DNA of 49,632 nucleotides from Gammaproteobacteria bacterium (lineage in GTDB: Bacteria > Pseudomonadota > Gammaproteobacteria > Pseudomonadales > Azotimanducaceae): positions 1 to 49,632 of the forward strand of contig JAPOTD010000131.1 in the NCBI GenBank assembly GCA_026709365.1, given 5' to 3'. The translations under genes and the position numbers were made by a program. Below, in pieces: positions 32,620 through 43,110 of the stretch. The number at the start of each line of letters is the position of its first letter. Positions within the stretch are counted from its first letter, which is position 1. The notes below the pieces were generated by a model. That model ran no database searches, had not been told where the DNA came from, and saw only the letters and a list, made by a program, of their open reading frames with translations.

Positions 32620-33374
32620 TGGAAAAACGCCCCCTTGGCCGAACCGGCATCGAAACCTCGCTGCTGGGCCTTGGCACGGTGAAGTTCGGACGCACCCGAG
32701 GCCTCAAGTATCCGCAATCCTTTCGCCTGCCCTCCGACGCCGAGGCGCGCCGCCTGCTCGACGCCGCCCGCCGCCTCGGCGTCAACTTGGTCGATACGGC
32801 GCCAGCCTATGGCGCCAGCGAAGAGCGTTTGGGGGCATTGCTGGCCGGACAGCGCGACGAGTGGGTGGTCGCCACCAAGGTGGGGGAGGAGTTCGATGGC
32901 ATGGGCTCCAACTTCAACTTCACCCCGGAGCACATCGCCATGAGCGTGCGGCGTTCGTTGCGGCGGCTGCGCACCGACCGCTTGGACTTGGTGCTCATCC
33001 ACTCCAACGGCGACGATGCGCGAATCATCAACGGCTTGGGTGCCCTGGACTGCCTGGCGGACCTCAAGGCCCAAGGGCTGATCCGTGCCGTCGGCCTATC
33101 CCACAAGAGCGTTGCCGGTGGCCAAGCGGCGCTAGCCGCCGGCGCCGACGTCATCATGGCGACGGTCAACGCCGCCTATTTGGATGAAGTGGAGCTCGTT
33201 GCCGAGGCGGACGCCCTCGGCTGCGGGGTGCTGGTCAAGAAAGCCCTCAACAGCGGCCGCGCCCAGCCCGCCAGCCTGAGCCGCGTGGCGGACCACCCCG
33301 GCGTCAGCAGCATCGTGGTCGGCACCTTGAACCCTGAGCACCTCGCCGAAAACGCCCGCGCCCTTTGCGGCTGA
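32619..33374 (+). CDS. Aldo/keto reductase
   Basis: 251 residues with the AKR catalytic tetrad Asp59 (VDTAPAYGASEERLG), Tyr64, Lys87 (VATKVG) and His128 (LVLIHSNG). The rest follows the (beta/alpha)8 barrel, ending VADHPGVSSIVVGTLNPEHL, the NADPH-binding region. It is shorter than typical AKRs (about 300 residues) with a reduced C-terminal loop, so substrate range is uncertain. The ATG at 32619 is the last start of a repeat-encoded TGATG relay from the preceding oxidoreductase gene. Confidence 0.9.
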   Translation: MEKRPLGRTGIETSLLGLGTVKFGRTRGLKYPQSFRLPSDAEARRLLDAARRLGVNLVDTAPAYGASEERLGALLAGQRDEWVVATKVGEEFDGMGSNFNFTPEHIAMSVRRSLRRLRTDRLDLVLIHSNGDDARIINGLGALDCLADLKAQGLIRAVGLSHKSVAGGQAALAAGADVIMATVNAAYLDEVELVAEADALGCGVLVKKALNSGRAQPASLSRVADHPGVSSIVVGTLNPEHLAENARALCG

Positions 33375-33555
33375 GCGCGGATGGCTGCAAGGGCGGAACG
33401 CCCCCAGACCGGCGGGCATTCGAGGTGAACCCGAACCACGATGGATTCCGTCCCCATGACGGGTTTGGTCCTCCCTGCAACGCATGGCCTGGCCGCAGCC
33501 AGCATTGCGCCGTCGCCACTGGGCGGCCTCTGATCAAGTCGCGTTCGCTCAGCCC

Positions 33556-34065
33556 TCAAGCCCGCCACTCGGCGGCCTGAGCTGAATAGGGCAGGTACAG
33601 CGGATGCTTGGGATGCCCCCTAAGCGTCAGGCCGAGATGGAAGAGCCGGCGGGCGGTGCGGCGCAGGAGTCTCTCGACCTCGATGCCGCGGTGGCCGAAC
33701 TCACCATGGTTGCCCCAAGCGCAGATGACTTGGTCCGCCCAGCAACAGGCTTCAGCCAGCACGTCGTCGTTGTCTGGCCCCACCGGCGCCGCCGCCCGAA
33801 GCAACTGATCAGGACGGGTGGCCCGCCAGGCAAAGAGGTTGCAGACCCGGTAGGCCCCGAAGCCCATGCGCCGCGCCCGTCGTTCCACCCTTGCGATCGT
33901 CGGGTCGTTCGCCAGTTCGGTTGCGGTTGAGGGATTGAGCATGACGAACAGCGCCTTCGGGCCGGACGGCTCCCAAGTGCACGTGAGATCATAGCGATAC
34001 CGCTCGCAGTCGGAGTACCGCGCTGCGGAGGCGCAGCCATCGCCCTCATGGTGGCGGACGATCAT
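33556..34065 (-). CDS. DUF1643 domain protein
   Basis: 169 residues. The family pattern is easy to see: YRYDLTCTWEPSGPKALFVM followed by LNPSTATELANDPTIARVER, then GFGAYRVCNLFAWRATRP, ICAWGNHG and the closing LGLTLRGHPKHPLYLP. DUF1643 proteins are widespread in bacteria and phages; I know of no established biochemical function. The ATG overlaps the stop of a 47-codon open frame upstream (ATGA). It is convergent with the aldo/keto reductase gene, with 181 bases between them that show no clear terminator. Confidence 0.9.
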   Translation of the reverse strand: MIVRHHEGDGCASAARYSDCERYRYDLTCTWEPSGPKALFVMLNPSTATELANDPTIARVERRARRMGFGAYRVCNLFAWRATRPDQLLRAAAPVGPDNDDVLAEACCWADQVICAWGNHGEFGHRGIEVERLLRRTARRLFHLGLTLRGHPKHPLYLPYSAQAAEWRA

Positions 34066-34205
34066 CCGCGCCCTCCTGCATGTCGCAGCCCCGCTGGTTG
34101 CGCATCAAGCAGGGGACGGCTCGACGGTTGGGGTTGCGGCTCGCGTGGCACGATCTGTCCCATCGGTTCAAGCGAAATGCCGCCCGGATTGATGGTGTGG
34201 ACCAT
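34062..34205 (-). CDS. Possible small ORF coupled to the DUF1643 gene
   Basis: 47 codons from ATG 34205, beginning MVHTINPGGISLEPMGQIV, with AAGG four to eight bases upstream and a TGA that overlaps the DUF1643 ATG (ATGA). The C-terminal half is rich in Pro, Gln and Arg and shows no known domain. The overlap and ribosome binding site favour translation, but the frame could be chance. It fills the space between pyrD and the DUF1643 gene. Confidence 0.3.
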   Translation of the reverse strand: MVHTINPGGISLEPMGQIVPREPQPQPSSRPLLDAQPAGLRHAGGRG

Positions 34206-34274
34206 GCCGCCCTTCTCATCCCGACCCTCGCGGTTGCGGCGGGAGCCAGTCTCCGAAAGAGCGCCCAAGTCCGG

Positions 34275-35294
34275 TCAGCCGCGCCCCAGTCGGGCAACGG
34301 CACGCACCAAGGAAGGGCCCCGATAGATCAGGCCCGTGTAGATTTGCACGAGATCGGCCCCGGCATCGAGCAAGGCTTGGGCATCGGCGGCCGAAAGAAT
34401 GCCGCCCACGCCGATGATCGCAACGCGCCCCTGCAGTCGTTCCCGCAGCCGGGCGACCAGTTGGCGGGACAGGGGGGCCAGGGGCGCGCCGCTCAGGCCG
34501 CCAGCCTCGTCGGCGTGGCGGACGGTCGCCACTTGGGGACGGGTGACGGTGGTGTTGCCCGCGATCACGCCTTCGACCTCAAACTCGATCAGCGCTTCGG
34601 CCACCGTCGCTGCGTCGTCCTCGGCCAAGTCCGGGGCGAGCTTGACGCACAGCGGAACATGGCGGCCGCTGCGGGACTGAAGCTCGGCTTGACGGGCCTT
34701 CAAGGCGCCCAGCAAGGCCTTGAGCGGCTCGCCGTACTGCAAGTCGCGCAGCCCCGGCGTGTTCGGCGATGAGAGGTTCACCGCAAAGTAGTCGGCGCTG
34801 TCGTGGAGCGCGTCCATGCAGGCCAGATAGTCGTCCACCGCCCGCTCGATGGGGGTATCCTTGTTCTTGCCGATGTTGACGCCGAGCGGCGCGGCCAGAC
34901 GGCTGCCGCGGTCCTTGAGCCGCTGGAGCCGGGCGGCGACGGCGCGGGCGCCGTCGTTGTTGAAGCCCATGCGATTGATCAGTGCTGAAGCCTCCGGCAG
35001 CCGAAAGAGACGCGGCTGCGGGTTGCCGGGCTGCGGCCTTGGCGTCACGGTGCCCACCTCAACATGGCCAAAGCCGAGCCGTGCCAACCCCTCAACAGCG
35101 ATGGCGTCCTTGTCGAGGCCCGCCGCCACGCCGACCACGTTGGGAAAACGAATGCCCATCACCGTTCGCGACGGGCCGGGCGCTGGCTGCAGCGGCCCGG
35201 GCAGGCCCCCCAGCGCAGCGAGCGCGTTCAGGCCCAAAACGTGTGAGCGCTCCGCATCGAGCGCGAAGAGCCAAGGGCGCATCAGCTCGTACAT
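34275..35294 (-). CDS. pyrD: Dihydroorotate dehydrogenase (quinone), class 2
   Basis: 339 residues. The N-terminal helices MYELMRPWLFALDAERSHVLG mark the membrane-associated class 2 enzyme. The FMN barrel shows NVVGVAAGLDKD, HVEVGTVTPRPQPGNPQPRL, RMGFNNDG, VNLSSPNTPGLR (catalytic Ser, class 2), CVKLAPD, GVIAGNTT, GGLSGAPL and IIGVGGI. It oxidises dihydroorotate to orotate in pyrimidine synthesis and passes electrons to quinone. It is the last of three minus-strand genes, 14 bases after the PII-like gene and behind an SbtA-type bicarbonate transporter. Bicarbonate is a substrate of carbamoyl-phosphate synthase, earlier in the same pathway. Confidence 0.96.
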   Translation of the reverse strand: MYELMRPWLFALDAERSHVLGLNALAALGGLPGPLQPAPGPSRTVMGIRFPNVVGVAAGLDKDAIAVEGLARLGFGHVEVGTVTPRPQPGNPQPRLFRLPEASALINRMGFNNDGARAVAARLQRLKDRGSRLAAPLGVNIGKNKDTPIERAVDDYLACMDALHDSADYFAVNLSSPNTPGLRDLQYGEPLKALLGALKARQAELQSRSGRHVPLCVKLAPDLAEDDAATVAEALIEFEVEGVIAGNTTVTRPQVATVRHADEAGGLSGAPLAPLSRQLVARLRERLQGRVAIIGVGGILSAADAQALLDAGADLVQIYTGLIYRGPSLVRAVARLGRG

Positions 35295-35308
35295 GGTTGC
35301 ATTGCCGG

Positions 35309-35620
35309 TTAGAAACGATCCGCCCGAATCACCTCCGCATCACTGACGGAGACCACGCCGATGTGACGCTCGACCACCGAGAACGCAGCCTCAATCAGGC
35401 TGTCCAGCCGGTCGGGCCGGGTCAGGCAAACGACGGCAACCATGCCGCCCCCCGGCGAAATCTGGCCGGACCGGCTCCAGCGCCTTGACCGCCCCGAGCC
35501 GCCGGAGACCGGCAGCACGGTGTAGCCGGTCACGCCTGCCTGGGTCAGCGCGTCCGTCAGGCGGCGTTCAAGCGGCGCCTCGATGATGATTTCCACGCGC
35601 TTTGCCTGATGCGTTCTCAA
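35309..35620 (-). CDS. PII-like regulator of the bicarbonate transporter (SbtB-like)
   Basis: 103 residues. The ferredoxin-like PII pattern is present: VEIIIEAPLERRLTDALTQA, then GVTGYTVLPVSGGSGRS (T-loop region), GGGMVAVVCLTRPDRLDSL and a final HIGVVSVSDAEVIRADRF. It starts with TTG overlapping the TGA of the transporter gene (TTGA). In cyanobacteria SbtB binds cAMP and adenine nucleotides and blocks SbtA. Here the T-loop is short, and whether it senses the same ligands is unknown. A GTG a few codons in is an alternative start. Confidence 0.8.
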   Translation of the reverse strand: MRTHQAKRVEIIIEAPLERRLTDALTQAGVTGYTVLPVSGGSGRSRRWSRSGQISPGGGMVAVVCLTRPDRLDSLIEAAFSVVERHIGVVSVSDAEVIRADRF

Positions 35621-36600
35621 GACTGCCCCCCTGCAATCATGGTTGCCGCAGCGGTGTAGATCGGGATGCCCACGGCCAAGTTGAACGGGAAGGTGACGCC
35701 CAGCGACAGCGTCAGATAGACGGAGGGGCGCGCTTCAGGGAGGGCGACGCGCATGGCTGCGGGCACGGCGATGTAGGACGCCGACGCCGCGAGCGTCATC
35801 AGCAATGCGGTCCCGCCCGAGGACAACCCGACCAGTTGCGCCGCCAATAGCCCGAATGCGCTTCCAAGGAGAGGCATCAGCAGCCCGAAGAGTATCCCGC
35901 CAGCACCCAAGACCGCCGGATTGTCCCTTAGGCTTCGGCCAGCCACAAGACCCATGTCGAGGAGGAAAAGGCACAGCACGCCCTGGAAGGGCGACACGAT
36001 GAAGGCGGCAACGGTTTCCATCCCCTTTTCGCCGGTGATCATGCCAATCAGGAACGAACCGACCAGCAGGACGATCGATCCGTTCAGCAGGACCTCGCGA
36101 TACAGCCCGGTGGCGGCGGCACTGCCGCTGCCGGAGCGGGCGATGATCCAGAGCGCGGACATGATGGCCGGCGCCTCCATTGCCGCTGCGGCCGCCACCA
36201 TGTAGCCCTCGTAAGCCAGACCCCGGCCTTCCAGAACCGATGTTGCGGCGACGAACGTCACGATCGAGATCGAACCGTAGTGCGCGGCAACGGCTGCCTT
36301 TTCGACCGTGTTGAACCGCGTGAGGGCGCCAAGCAGCGCATAGGCGATGAACGGCAGGCCGAAGGACAGAACAATTGCCGCGCCCAGCGTTGCGACCAGC
36401 CCCAAGTCAATGCCGTGCTCCGCCACCCCGGCGCCGCCCTTGAAGCCGATGGCAAACAGAAGGTAGATCGACAGTCCCCTGGCCACCGCCTCGGGGAACG
36501 ACAGTTGGGAACGCAGAAATGCGGCCGACAATCCCAGCACGAATGACAGGATTATCGGCGAAATCAGGTTATCGACCGCGAGCGAGAGTACTTCCGCCAT
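35617..36600 (-). CDS. SbtA-type sodium-dependent bicarbonate transporter
   Basis: 327 residues with about ten membrane segments arranged as two inverted repeats. Family phrases are NLISPIILSFVLGL, YLLFAIGFKGGAGVA, AHYGSISIVTFVAATSVLE, YEGYMVAAAAAMEAPAI, LLDMGLVAGRSL and LAASASYIAVPAAMRVALPE followed by ARPSVYLTLSLGVTFPFNL. SbtA imports bicarbonate with sodium. It is coupled to a PII-like gene and lies upstream of pyrD in a likely operon. No carbon-fixation genes are seen in the window, so the bicarbonate may feed carboxylation reactions rather than autotrophy. Confidence 0.88.
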   Translation of the reverse strand: MAEVLSLAVDNLISPIILSFVLGLSAAFLRSQLSFPEAVARGLSIYLLFAIGFKGGAGVAEHGIDLGLVATLGAAIVLSFGLPFIAYALLGALTRFNTVEKAAVAAHYGSISIVTFVAATSVLEGRGLAYEGYMVAAAAAMEAPAIMSALWIIARSGSGSAAATGLYREVLLNGSIVLLVGSFLIGMITGEKGMETVAAFIVSPFQGVLCLFLLDMGLVAGRSLRDNPAVLGAGGILFGLLMPLLGSAFGLLAAQLVGLSSGGTALLMTLAASASYIAVPAAMRVALPEARPSVYLTLSLGVTFPFNLAVGIPIYTAAATMIAGGQS

Positions 36601-36804
36601 CCATCACCACCAAGCGCGGGGCCAGTGGCCTCGCGGCAAAAGAGCCAGTTCAACCCCACGGTTGGCCGGGGCCTGGATTGGCTGGAGCCAGCTTGGCGTC
36701 AGGGTGCGCCAAAGCCCGTAAGCAGGGCTTCGCCCCCACCCCGTGCTGGTTTTGCATGCTGTGGTCACCAAGGCAGCGTTGTCTGCAAATTCTGGCACAG
36801 ATTG

Positions 36805-36837
36805 GCCTTGCCCGCCACGGCAAGGCGCAGCTATTCT
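36805..36837 (+). promoter_or_regulatory. Candidate promoter with hairpin upstream of ibaG
   Basis: A perfect 8-base stem GCCTTGCC (36805-36812)/GGCAAGGC (36819-36826) with a six-base loop overlaps a candidate promoter TTGCCC (36808-36813) - 18 bases - TATTCT (36832-36837). The hairpin could be an operator. The rest of 36601-36804 shows nothing recognisable. Confidence 0.35.
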
Positions 36838-36860
36838 GCAATGAACGCCGGAGCCTGCCC

Positions 36861-37088
36861 ATGAACCAGAAAATCGCCGATCGCGTCAGCAGCGCCTTGC
36901 CGGGCTGCGAAGTCGAAGTCACCGTCGAGGGGAACCGCGCCCTGATTGAGGTGGTCAGCCAGGCCTTCGCGGGGTTGAGCCGGGTGCAGCGTCATCAGGC
37001 GGTCTATCGTTGCGTTGAGGATCTCATTGCCGACGGGGCGCTGCACGCAGTGACCATCAGGGCGAACGTTCCTCCGCAGCGTTCCTGA
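36861..37088 (+). CDS. ibaG: BolA/IbaG family protein
   Basis: 75 residues from ATG 36861. The BolA fold is recognisable: IADRVSSALPGCEVEVTVEG, HAV-type helix-strand pattern and VQRHQAVYRCVEDLIADGAL followed by HAVTIRAN, where the His before the last strand is the usual iron-sulfur-binding residue. IbaG/BolA proteins work with monothiol glutaredoxins in iron-sulfur cluster handling. The position directly before murA is the standard gammaproteobacterial order and supports the call. Confidence 0.87.
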   Translation: MNQKIADRVSSALPGCEVEVTVEGNRALIEVVSQAFAGLSRVQRHQAVYRCVEDLIADGALHAVTIRANVPPQRS

Positions 37089-37118
37089 GCGTCCTTTCCG
37101 GTTGACTTATGGGTTTGA

Positions 37119-39724
<2,606 letters not shown>

Positions 39725-39734
39725 GAAGTCGGCA

Positions 39735-39900
39735 GTGGCCCAGTTTGACTTTTTTCCGTTTCACGGAAGGGCTTGCCGAGGTCAAACTGGAAGATGACGC
39801 CCGGACCGCGATGGACCGGCTCGAACAGACCCTGCAAAGCACCCAGGAGCGGGAGAACGTGGACTACTACGAACGGCTCACCAAGAGCGGCACGGGTTAG
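39735..39900 (+). pseudogene. Small unknown gene with a frameshift at a run of six T
   Basis: GTG at 39735 reads MAQFDF, then loses phase at six T (39750-39755). With five T it would continue as FRFTEGLAEVKLEDDARTAM, DRLEQTLQSTQERENVDYYE and end at the TAG at 39900, a 54-residue protein with a helical, charged C-terminus. It could be a true pseudogene, a sequencing error in a homopolymer, or programmed slippage. It starts 10 bases after hisD and ends 14 bases before the next gene. I do not recognise a family. Confidence 0.45.
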
Positions 39901-39914
39901 CGGGAGGTAATCGA

Positions 39915-41132
39915 GTGGCCATGGACCTTTCCTGCTTGGCCAGTGGCCAGCGCATCTTCGTGGCAGGCTCGAGCAACGAACCCACCGGGTTGCTCGAAGC
40001 GTTGCGCGCGGCGGCACTGCCCGAGGGCCTGCACTTCGTTCAGTTTCCGTTGGCGGGCTTCAACCGGACGGACTTCACCGCCTGGCATCCCACCTACCAG
40101 ATGACCACCCCGTTCATGGCCCCCCATCTGCGCAACGCGGACCCTGAGCGCCTGCACTTCCTGCCGATGGCCATGCGCGCGTTGCACGACTACCTTGAAC
40201 GGGGCATCGACGTGGCGCTCATCCAAGTGGCCCGGGACCGCCAGGGACGGCTGCGCTTGGGCCCCAACGTCGATTTCGCCGCCGCGGCGCTGGCCAGCGC
40301 GCGATTCGTTCTTGCCGAGTGCAACGCCGCGTTTGCCGCTCCCGCAGGCTGTCCGCCGGTTGATGAGACCCGTCTGGACGTCGTGCTCGACACGCACCGC
40401 CCGCTGTTCGAGATGCCCGCCCCGCGCATTGACGAAACAGCCGCCGCCATCGGCCGGCAGGTGGTAGCGCTGATTCAGGACGGCGATTGCGTTCAGACGG
40501 GCATTGGCGCCATTCCGGCGGCGATACTGGCGAGCCTTGGGGACAAGAACGACCTTGGGCTGCATGGCGGCCTGATCGATGACGGCGGCATGGCCCTCAT
40601 CCGCCAAGGCATCGTCACCGGCGCCAACAAGCCCATCGACCGCCACCGCCACGTCACTGGCATGGCGTTGGGCTCCTCAGCGCTGCTCGACTGGCTGGCC
40701 GACACGCCGGAAGTGGTTCTCAGAAGCGCCAACCACACCCACGAGGCGAGCGTGATCCGCCAATTGCCGGGCTTCGTCTCCATCAACTCGGCGTTGGAGG
40801 TGGATCTCATGGGGCAGGTCAACGCGGAGATGGTGGGCGGACGGCAGATTTCCGGCACCGGCGGCTCCGTTGATTTCATGCGCGCCGCCAAGTTCAGCCC
40901 TGGCGGTCGATCCATCATCGCCATGACGGCGACCGCCCGCGGGGGCGCGGCCTCGCGCATCGTGCCGCGGGTGGAGCTGGTGACCGCGCTGCGCACGGAT
41001 GTGGACATCGTCGTGACCGAGCACGGCACGGCGCGGCTCAAGGACCTGCCGCTCGCCGCCCGCGCTGAAGCGCTCATCGCCATCGCTGCGCCCGGGTTCC
41101 GGGACGAGTTGCGGCAGGCAGCGGCATCCTGA
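39915..41132 (+). CDS. Acetyl-CoA hydrolase/4-hydroxybutyrate CoA-transferase family protein
   Basis: 405 residues from GTG 39915, eight bases after GGGAGG; the ATG two codons later is less well spaced. Family phrases are CVQTGIGAIPAAILASLGDK, DLGLHGGLIDDGGMALI, FVSINSALEVDLMGQVNAEM (with the catalytic-type Glu) and the C-terminal VDIVVTEHGTARLKDLPLAA with RAEALIAIAAPGFRDEL. It should move CoA between acyl groups or hydrolyse acyl-CoA. It is at the short end for the family (about 430-500 residues), with a reduced N-terminal domain. The substrate is unknown. About 300 bases of unremarkable sequence follow. Confidence 0.87.
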   Translation: MAMDLSCLASGQRIFVAGSSNEPTGLLEALRAAALPEGLHFVQFPLAGFNRTDFTAWHPTYQMTTPFMAPHLRNADPERLHFLPMAMRALHDYLERGIDVALIQVARDRQGRLRLGPNVDFAAAALASARFVLAECNAAFAAPAGCPPVDETRLDVVLDTHRPLFEMPAPRIDETAAAIGRQVVALIQDGDCVQTGIGAIPAAILASLGDKNDLGLHGGLIDDGGMALIRQGIVTGANKPIDRHRHVTGMALGSSALLDWLADTPEVVLRSANHTHEASVIRQLPGFVSINSALEVDLMGQVNAEMVGGRQISGTGGSVDFMRAAKFSPGGRSIIAMTATARGGAASRIVPRVELVTALRTDVDIVVTEHGTARLKDLPLAARAEALIAIAAPGFRDELRQAAAS

Positions 41133-41431
41133 CCCGACGGCGCAGCCGAACCCGTGGGCCTCGACCGATTTTCCGTCCGGCTTCCTTGATCGAATCGACA
41201 CGGCACCTCACTGCGGAGTTTGCCGGGAGCCGCGCTCAGCATCTGGTGCCGGGAATTCCTCCTCACGGGCGCCGATGCGCTCGACTGATGTCGTTGCTGG
41301 CATCAAGCCATCCGCCTTGAGCCCGGCTGGGAAAGGGCTGCGGGATTGGGTGAAGCAGGTTTCGCGGTTGCAAAACCAGGACCGTTGGGAAACAGTGCGC
41401 ACACATCGTCCGCCTTTTTGGGAGAGATTCC

Positions 41432-42082
41432 ATGAGCCACGTCAACCCGCGTCCACCCAGTGAGGCGCCGGGCTTGCAGCCGGTCTTTCAAGCCGCCGAA
41501 GCCGCCATGGGCTTCGTGCCCAATAGCATGCGGATCATGGCTCACATGCCGCAGCTACCGTTCGCGTTTGCCAGCCTCGCCAACGTGGTCTTCGGCGGCG
41601 ACTTGAAGGCGCTCATGGCCGGATTGGCGAACCGGATGCCCGGGCAGGAAGACGCGGCGCAAAACCTGCCGCCGGGCTTGGTGCAGCTCATCGCCTTTGC
41701 CGCCAGCCTCGCCGCTGGCTGCCGGTACTGCCAGGCGCACACCTCGCACAGTGCCCATCGGGCCGGTGCGGACACCGCCAAGCTTGACGCCATCCTCAAC
41801 TTTGAGGAAAGCCTTTTGTTCAGCGAAGCCGAGCGAGCCGCGCTGGCCTTGGCCTTCGCAGCGGGGTCGGTGCCCAACGAGAGCACCCCGGGGCACTTCA
41901 AGCGGCTGCGCGAACACTTCACGGATCGGCAAATCGTGCAGATCGTCGGTGTCATCGCGCTGTTCGGTTTCCTCAACCGCTGGAACGACACCCTCGCCAC
42001 CGAGCTCGAAGAGACGCCGAGGGACTTTGCCGCCAAGGGCCTCAGCGGCTTGGAGTGGCAGGTGGGGAAGCATGCTTCCTAG
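41432..42082 (+). CDS. Carboxymuconolactone decarboxylase family (AhpD-like) protein
   Basis: 216 residues. The AhpD-like core has SLAAGCRYCQAHTSHSAHRA, with the Cys97-x-x-Cys100-x-x-His103 redox motif of alkylhydroperoxidase-like members. Helices around it (LIAFAA upstream, FSEAERAALALAFA and FTDRQIVQIVGVIALFGFLN downstream) fit the family. Proteins with the CxxCxxH motif usually act as peroxidase partners rather than lactone decarboxylases. GGGAGA precedes the ATG. It is followed after 12 bases by an unknown beta-rich protein. Confidence 0.88.
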   Translation: MSHVNPRPPSEAPGLQPVFQAAEAAMGFVPNSMRIMAHMPQLPFAFASLANVVFGGDLKALMAGLANRMPGQEDAAQNLPPGLVQLIAFAASLAAGCRYCQAHTSHSAHRAGADTAKLDAILNFEESLLFSEAERAALALAFAAGSVPNESTPGHFKRLREHFTDRQIVQIVGVIALFGFLNRWNDTLATELEETPRDFAAKGLSGLEWQVGKHAS

Positions 42083-42094
42083 CAGCCTGCGTTG

Positions 42095-42547
42095 ATGTTG
42101 CTGAAGGCTGGGCAATGGTTGGGGCGCGGCAGCCTCCTGGTGGAGGGCGCCAGTCTCGGCGAGCCCCTCGTGTGCGACTTGACCGTAGAGCAGGACAGCA
42201 CTGGCCTGACCGTGACCGGCGCCTTGGAGCTGCAGCGGACGCCCTCGAGCTCGGTCTCTGTCCGCGTGGCGCCGAATGAGGTGGGCACCTACATCATCGA
42301 CGCCCGGATTGGCGGCGTCCGGCTGGACGGCGTCGCCAAGTTGGAAAGCGTCCCCAATCTAGGCCTCCTGTGGCAGGCCGACGGCGCCTTGCACGCCACC
42401 TTTGCGCTGTTCCAAGTCGCCGAGGGCTACGGGTTTCGAGGCTTCCTGCGCGAGCGGGATCGAACGCTCACCTGGGAGGTGGCCTTCGCGCTTAAGCAGG
42501 ACGCAATCAAGGCCAGCAATGTGGTGACCCTGCGGCGCAGGCGCTGA
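42095..42547 (+). CDS. Unknown beta-rich protein
   Basis: 150 residues from ATG 42095 (TTG 42092 also possible); no good ribosome binding site, so coupling to the preceding gene 12 bases upstream is likely. The sequence is a run of beta strands (WLGRGSLLVEGASLGEPLVC, LTVTGALELQ, VGTYIIDARIGGVRLDGVAK, LHATFALFQVAEGYGFRGFL) suggestive of a lipocalin-like barrel. No signal peptide is seen. I do not recognise a named family, and no function is proposed. Confidence 0.65.
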   Translation: MLLKAGQWLGRGSLLVEGASLGEPLVCDLTVEQDSTGLTVTGALELQRTPSSSVSVRVAPNEVGTYIIDARIGGVRLDGVAKLESVPNLGLLWQADGALHATFALFQVAEGYGFRGFLRERDRTLTWEVAFALKQDAIKASNVVTLRRRR

Positions 42548-42630
42548 CGCGTTGCCAGCCGCCTGCGCCACGAACAGCCTGCCAAACTGGGCCGAAGGCG
42601 GCTTTGCCTGGGCGCAAGCGTTCCAAGGCT

Positions 42631-42849
42631 TCAATCGGGTCGATCAGCGGCGGGGTCTTCGTTTTCCGGCTTTCGATTCATCGCCCGAATGCGCTCTCTC
42701 GCCTCAAGCGCGCGCTGCTCGGCGTTTGCAATGCCCATCAGGTAGTCCCTCACCAAGCCGCCGATGGTGGTGTTGCGGCGGGCGGCGTATCTCTTGAGGA
42801 CATCGTGGGCCTGCCCGTCGATGGTGATCATAATGCGCCGGCTGGCCAT
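42631..42849 (-). CDS. Orphan ribbon-helix-helix (CopG-like) protein
   Basis: 72 residues. MASRRIMITIDGQAHDVLKR and YAARRNTTIGGLVRDYLMG form the ribbon-helix-helix pattern of small DNA-binding repressors and antitoxins. The C-terminal third is charged and probably disordered. No toxin gene follows: only 83 bases separate its stop from the converging unknown gene, and nothing on the upstream side matches a toxin. It may be a leftover antitoxin or a free-standing regulator. Confidence 0.72.
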   Translation of the reverse strand: MASRRIMITIDGQAHDVLKRYAARRNTTIGGLVRDYLMGIANAEQRALEARERIRAMNRKPENEDPAADRPD

Positions 42850-43110
42850 GAGCCGCTACCCCTGCGGTCCCCGCATCGATCCGAGCGTTGCTTTCGACTG
42901 CCCCAAGAGCGATTTCATGGGGCGAGTCTAGGCAGCGCGCCATGCTGGTCCTAGTGGATATCTCCGCAATGCGTGTGGGAAATCGGCCCGGCAAAACCGC
43001 AAATGTTGGGGGCGGGCGACCGGTTCGGAAAGCTCGTTGATGATGCCCAGGCGGTCGCGGGCCGTGGCGGAAGTCGCCGCCCGCCGTCCCGCGGGGGCGC
43101 GGGATGACGA
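42850..43110 (-). other. Intergenic stretch, nothing recognised
   Basis: 260 bases between the RHH gene start and the glycyl-tRNA synthetase end. No convincing coding frame, RNA fold or terminator was found; open frames here are low-quality extensions of neighbours. Confidence 0.4.

Noticed and set aside
32541-32621. Tandem repeats as a CRISPR array
   Set aside because: The units are contiguous, with no spacers, are only 20-22 bases long and encode coupled start codons.
31314-33074. A 586-codon open frame on the minus strand
   Set aside because: It lies opposite the FAD oxidoreductase and aldo/keto reductase, whose motifs are clear. Its translation is Arg/Gly/Ala-rich without domains, as expected for the shadow of GC-rich genes.
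36792-36812. Sigma-54 promoter (TGGCAC...) before ibaG
   Set aside because: The -12 element has CC rather than GC at the required spacing, so the match fails at the most conserved position.
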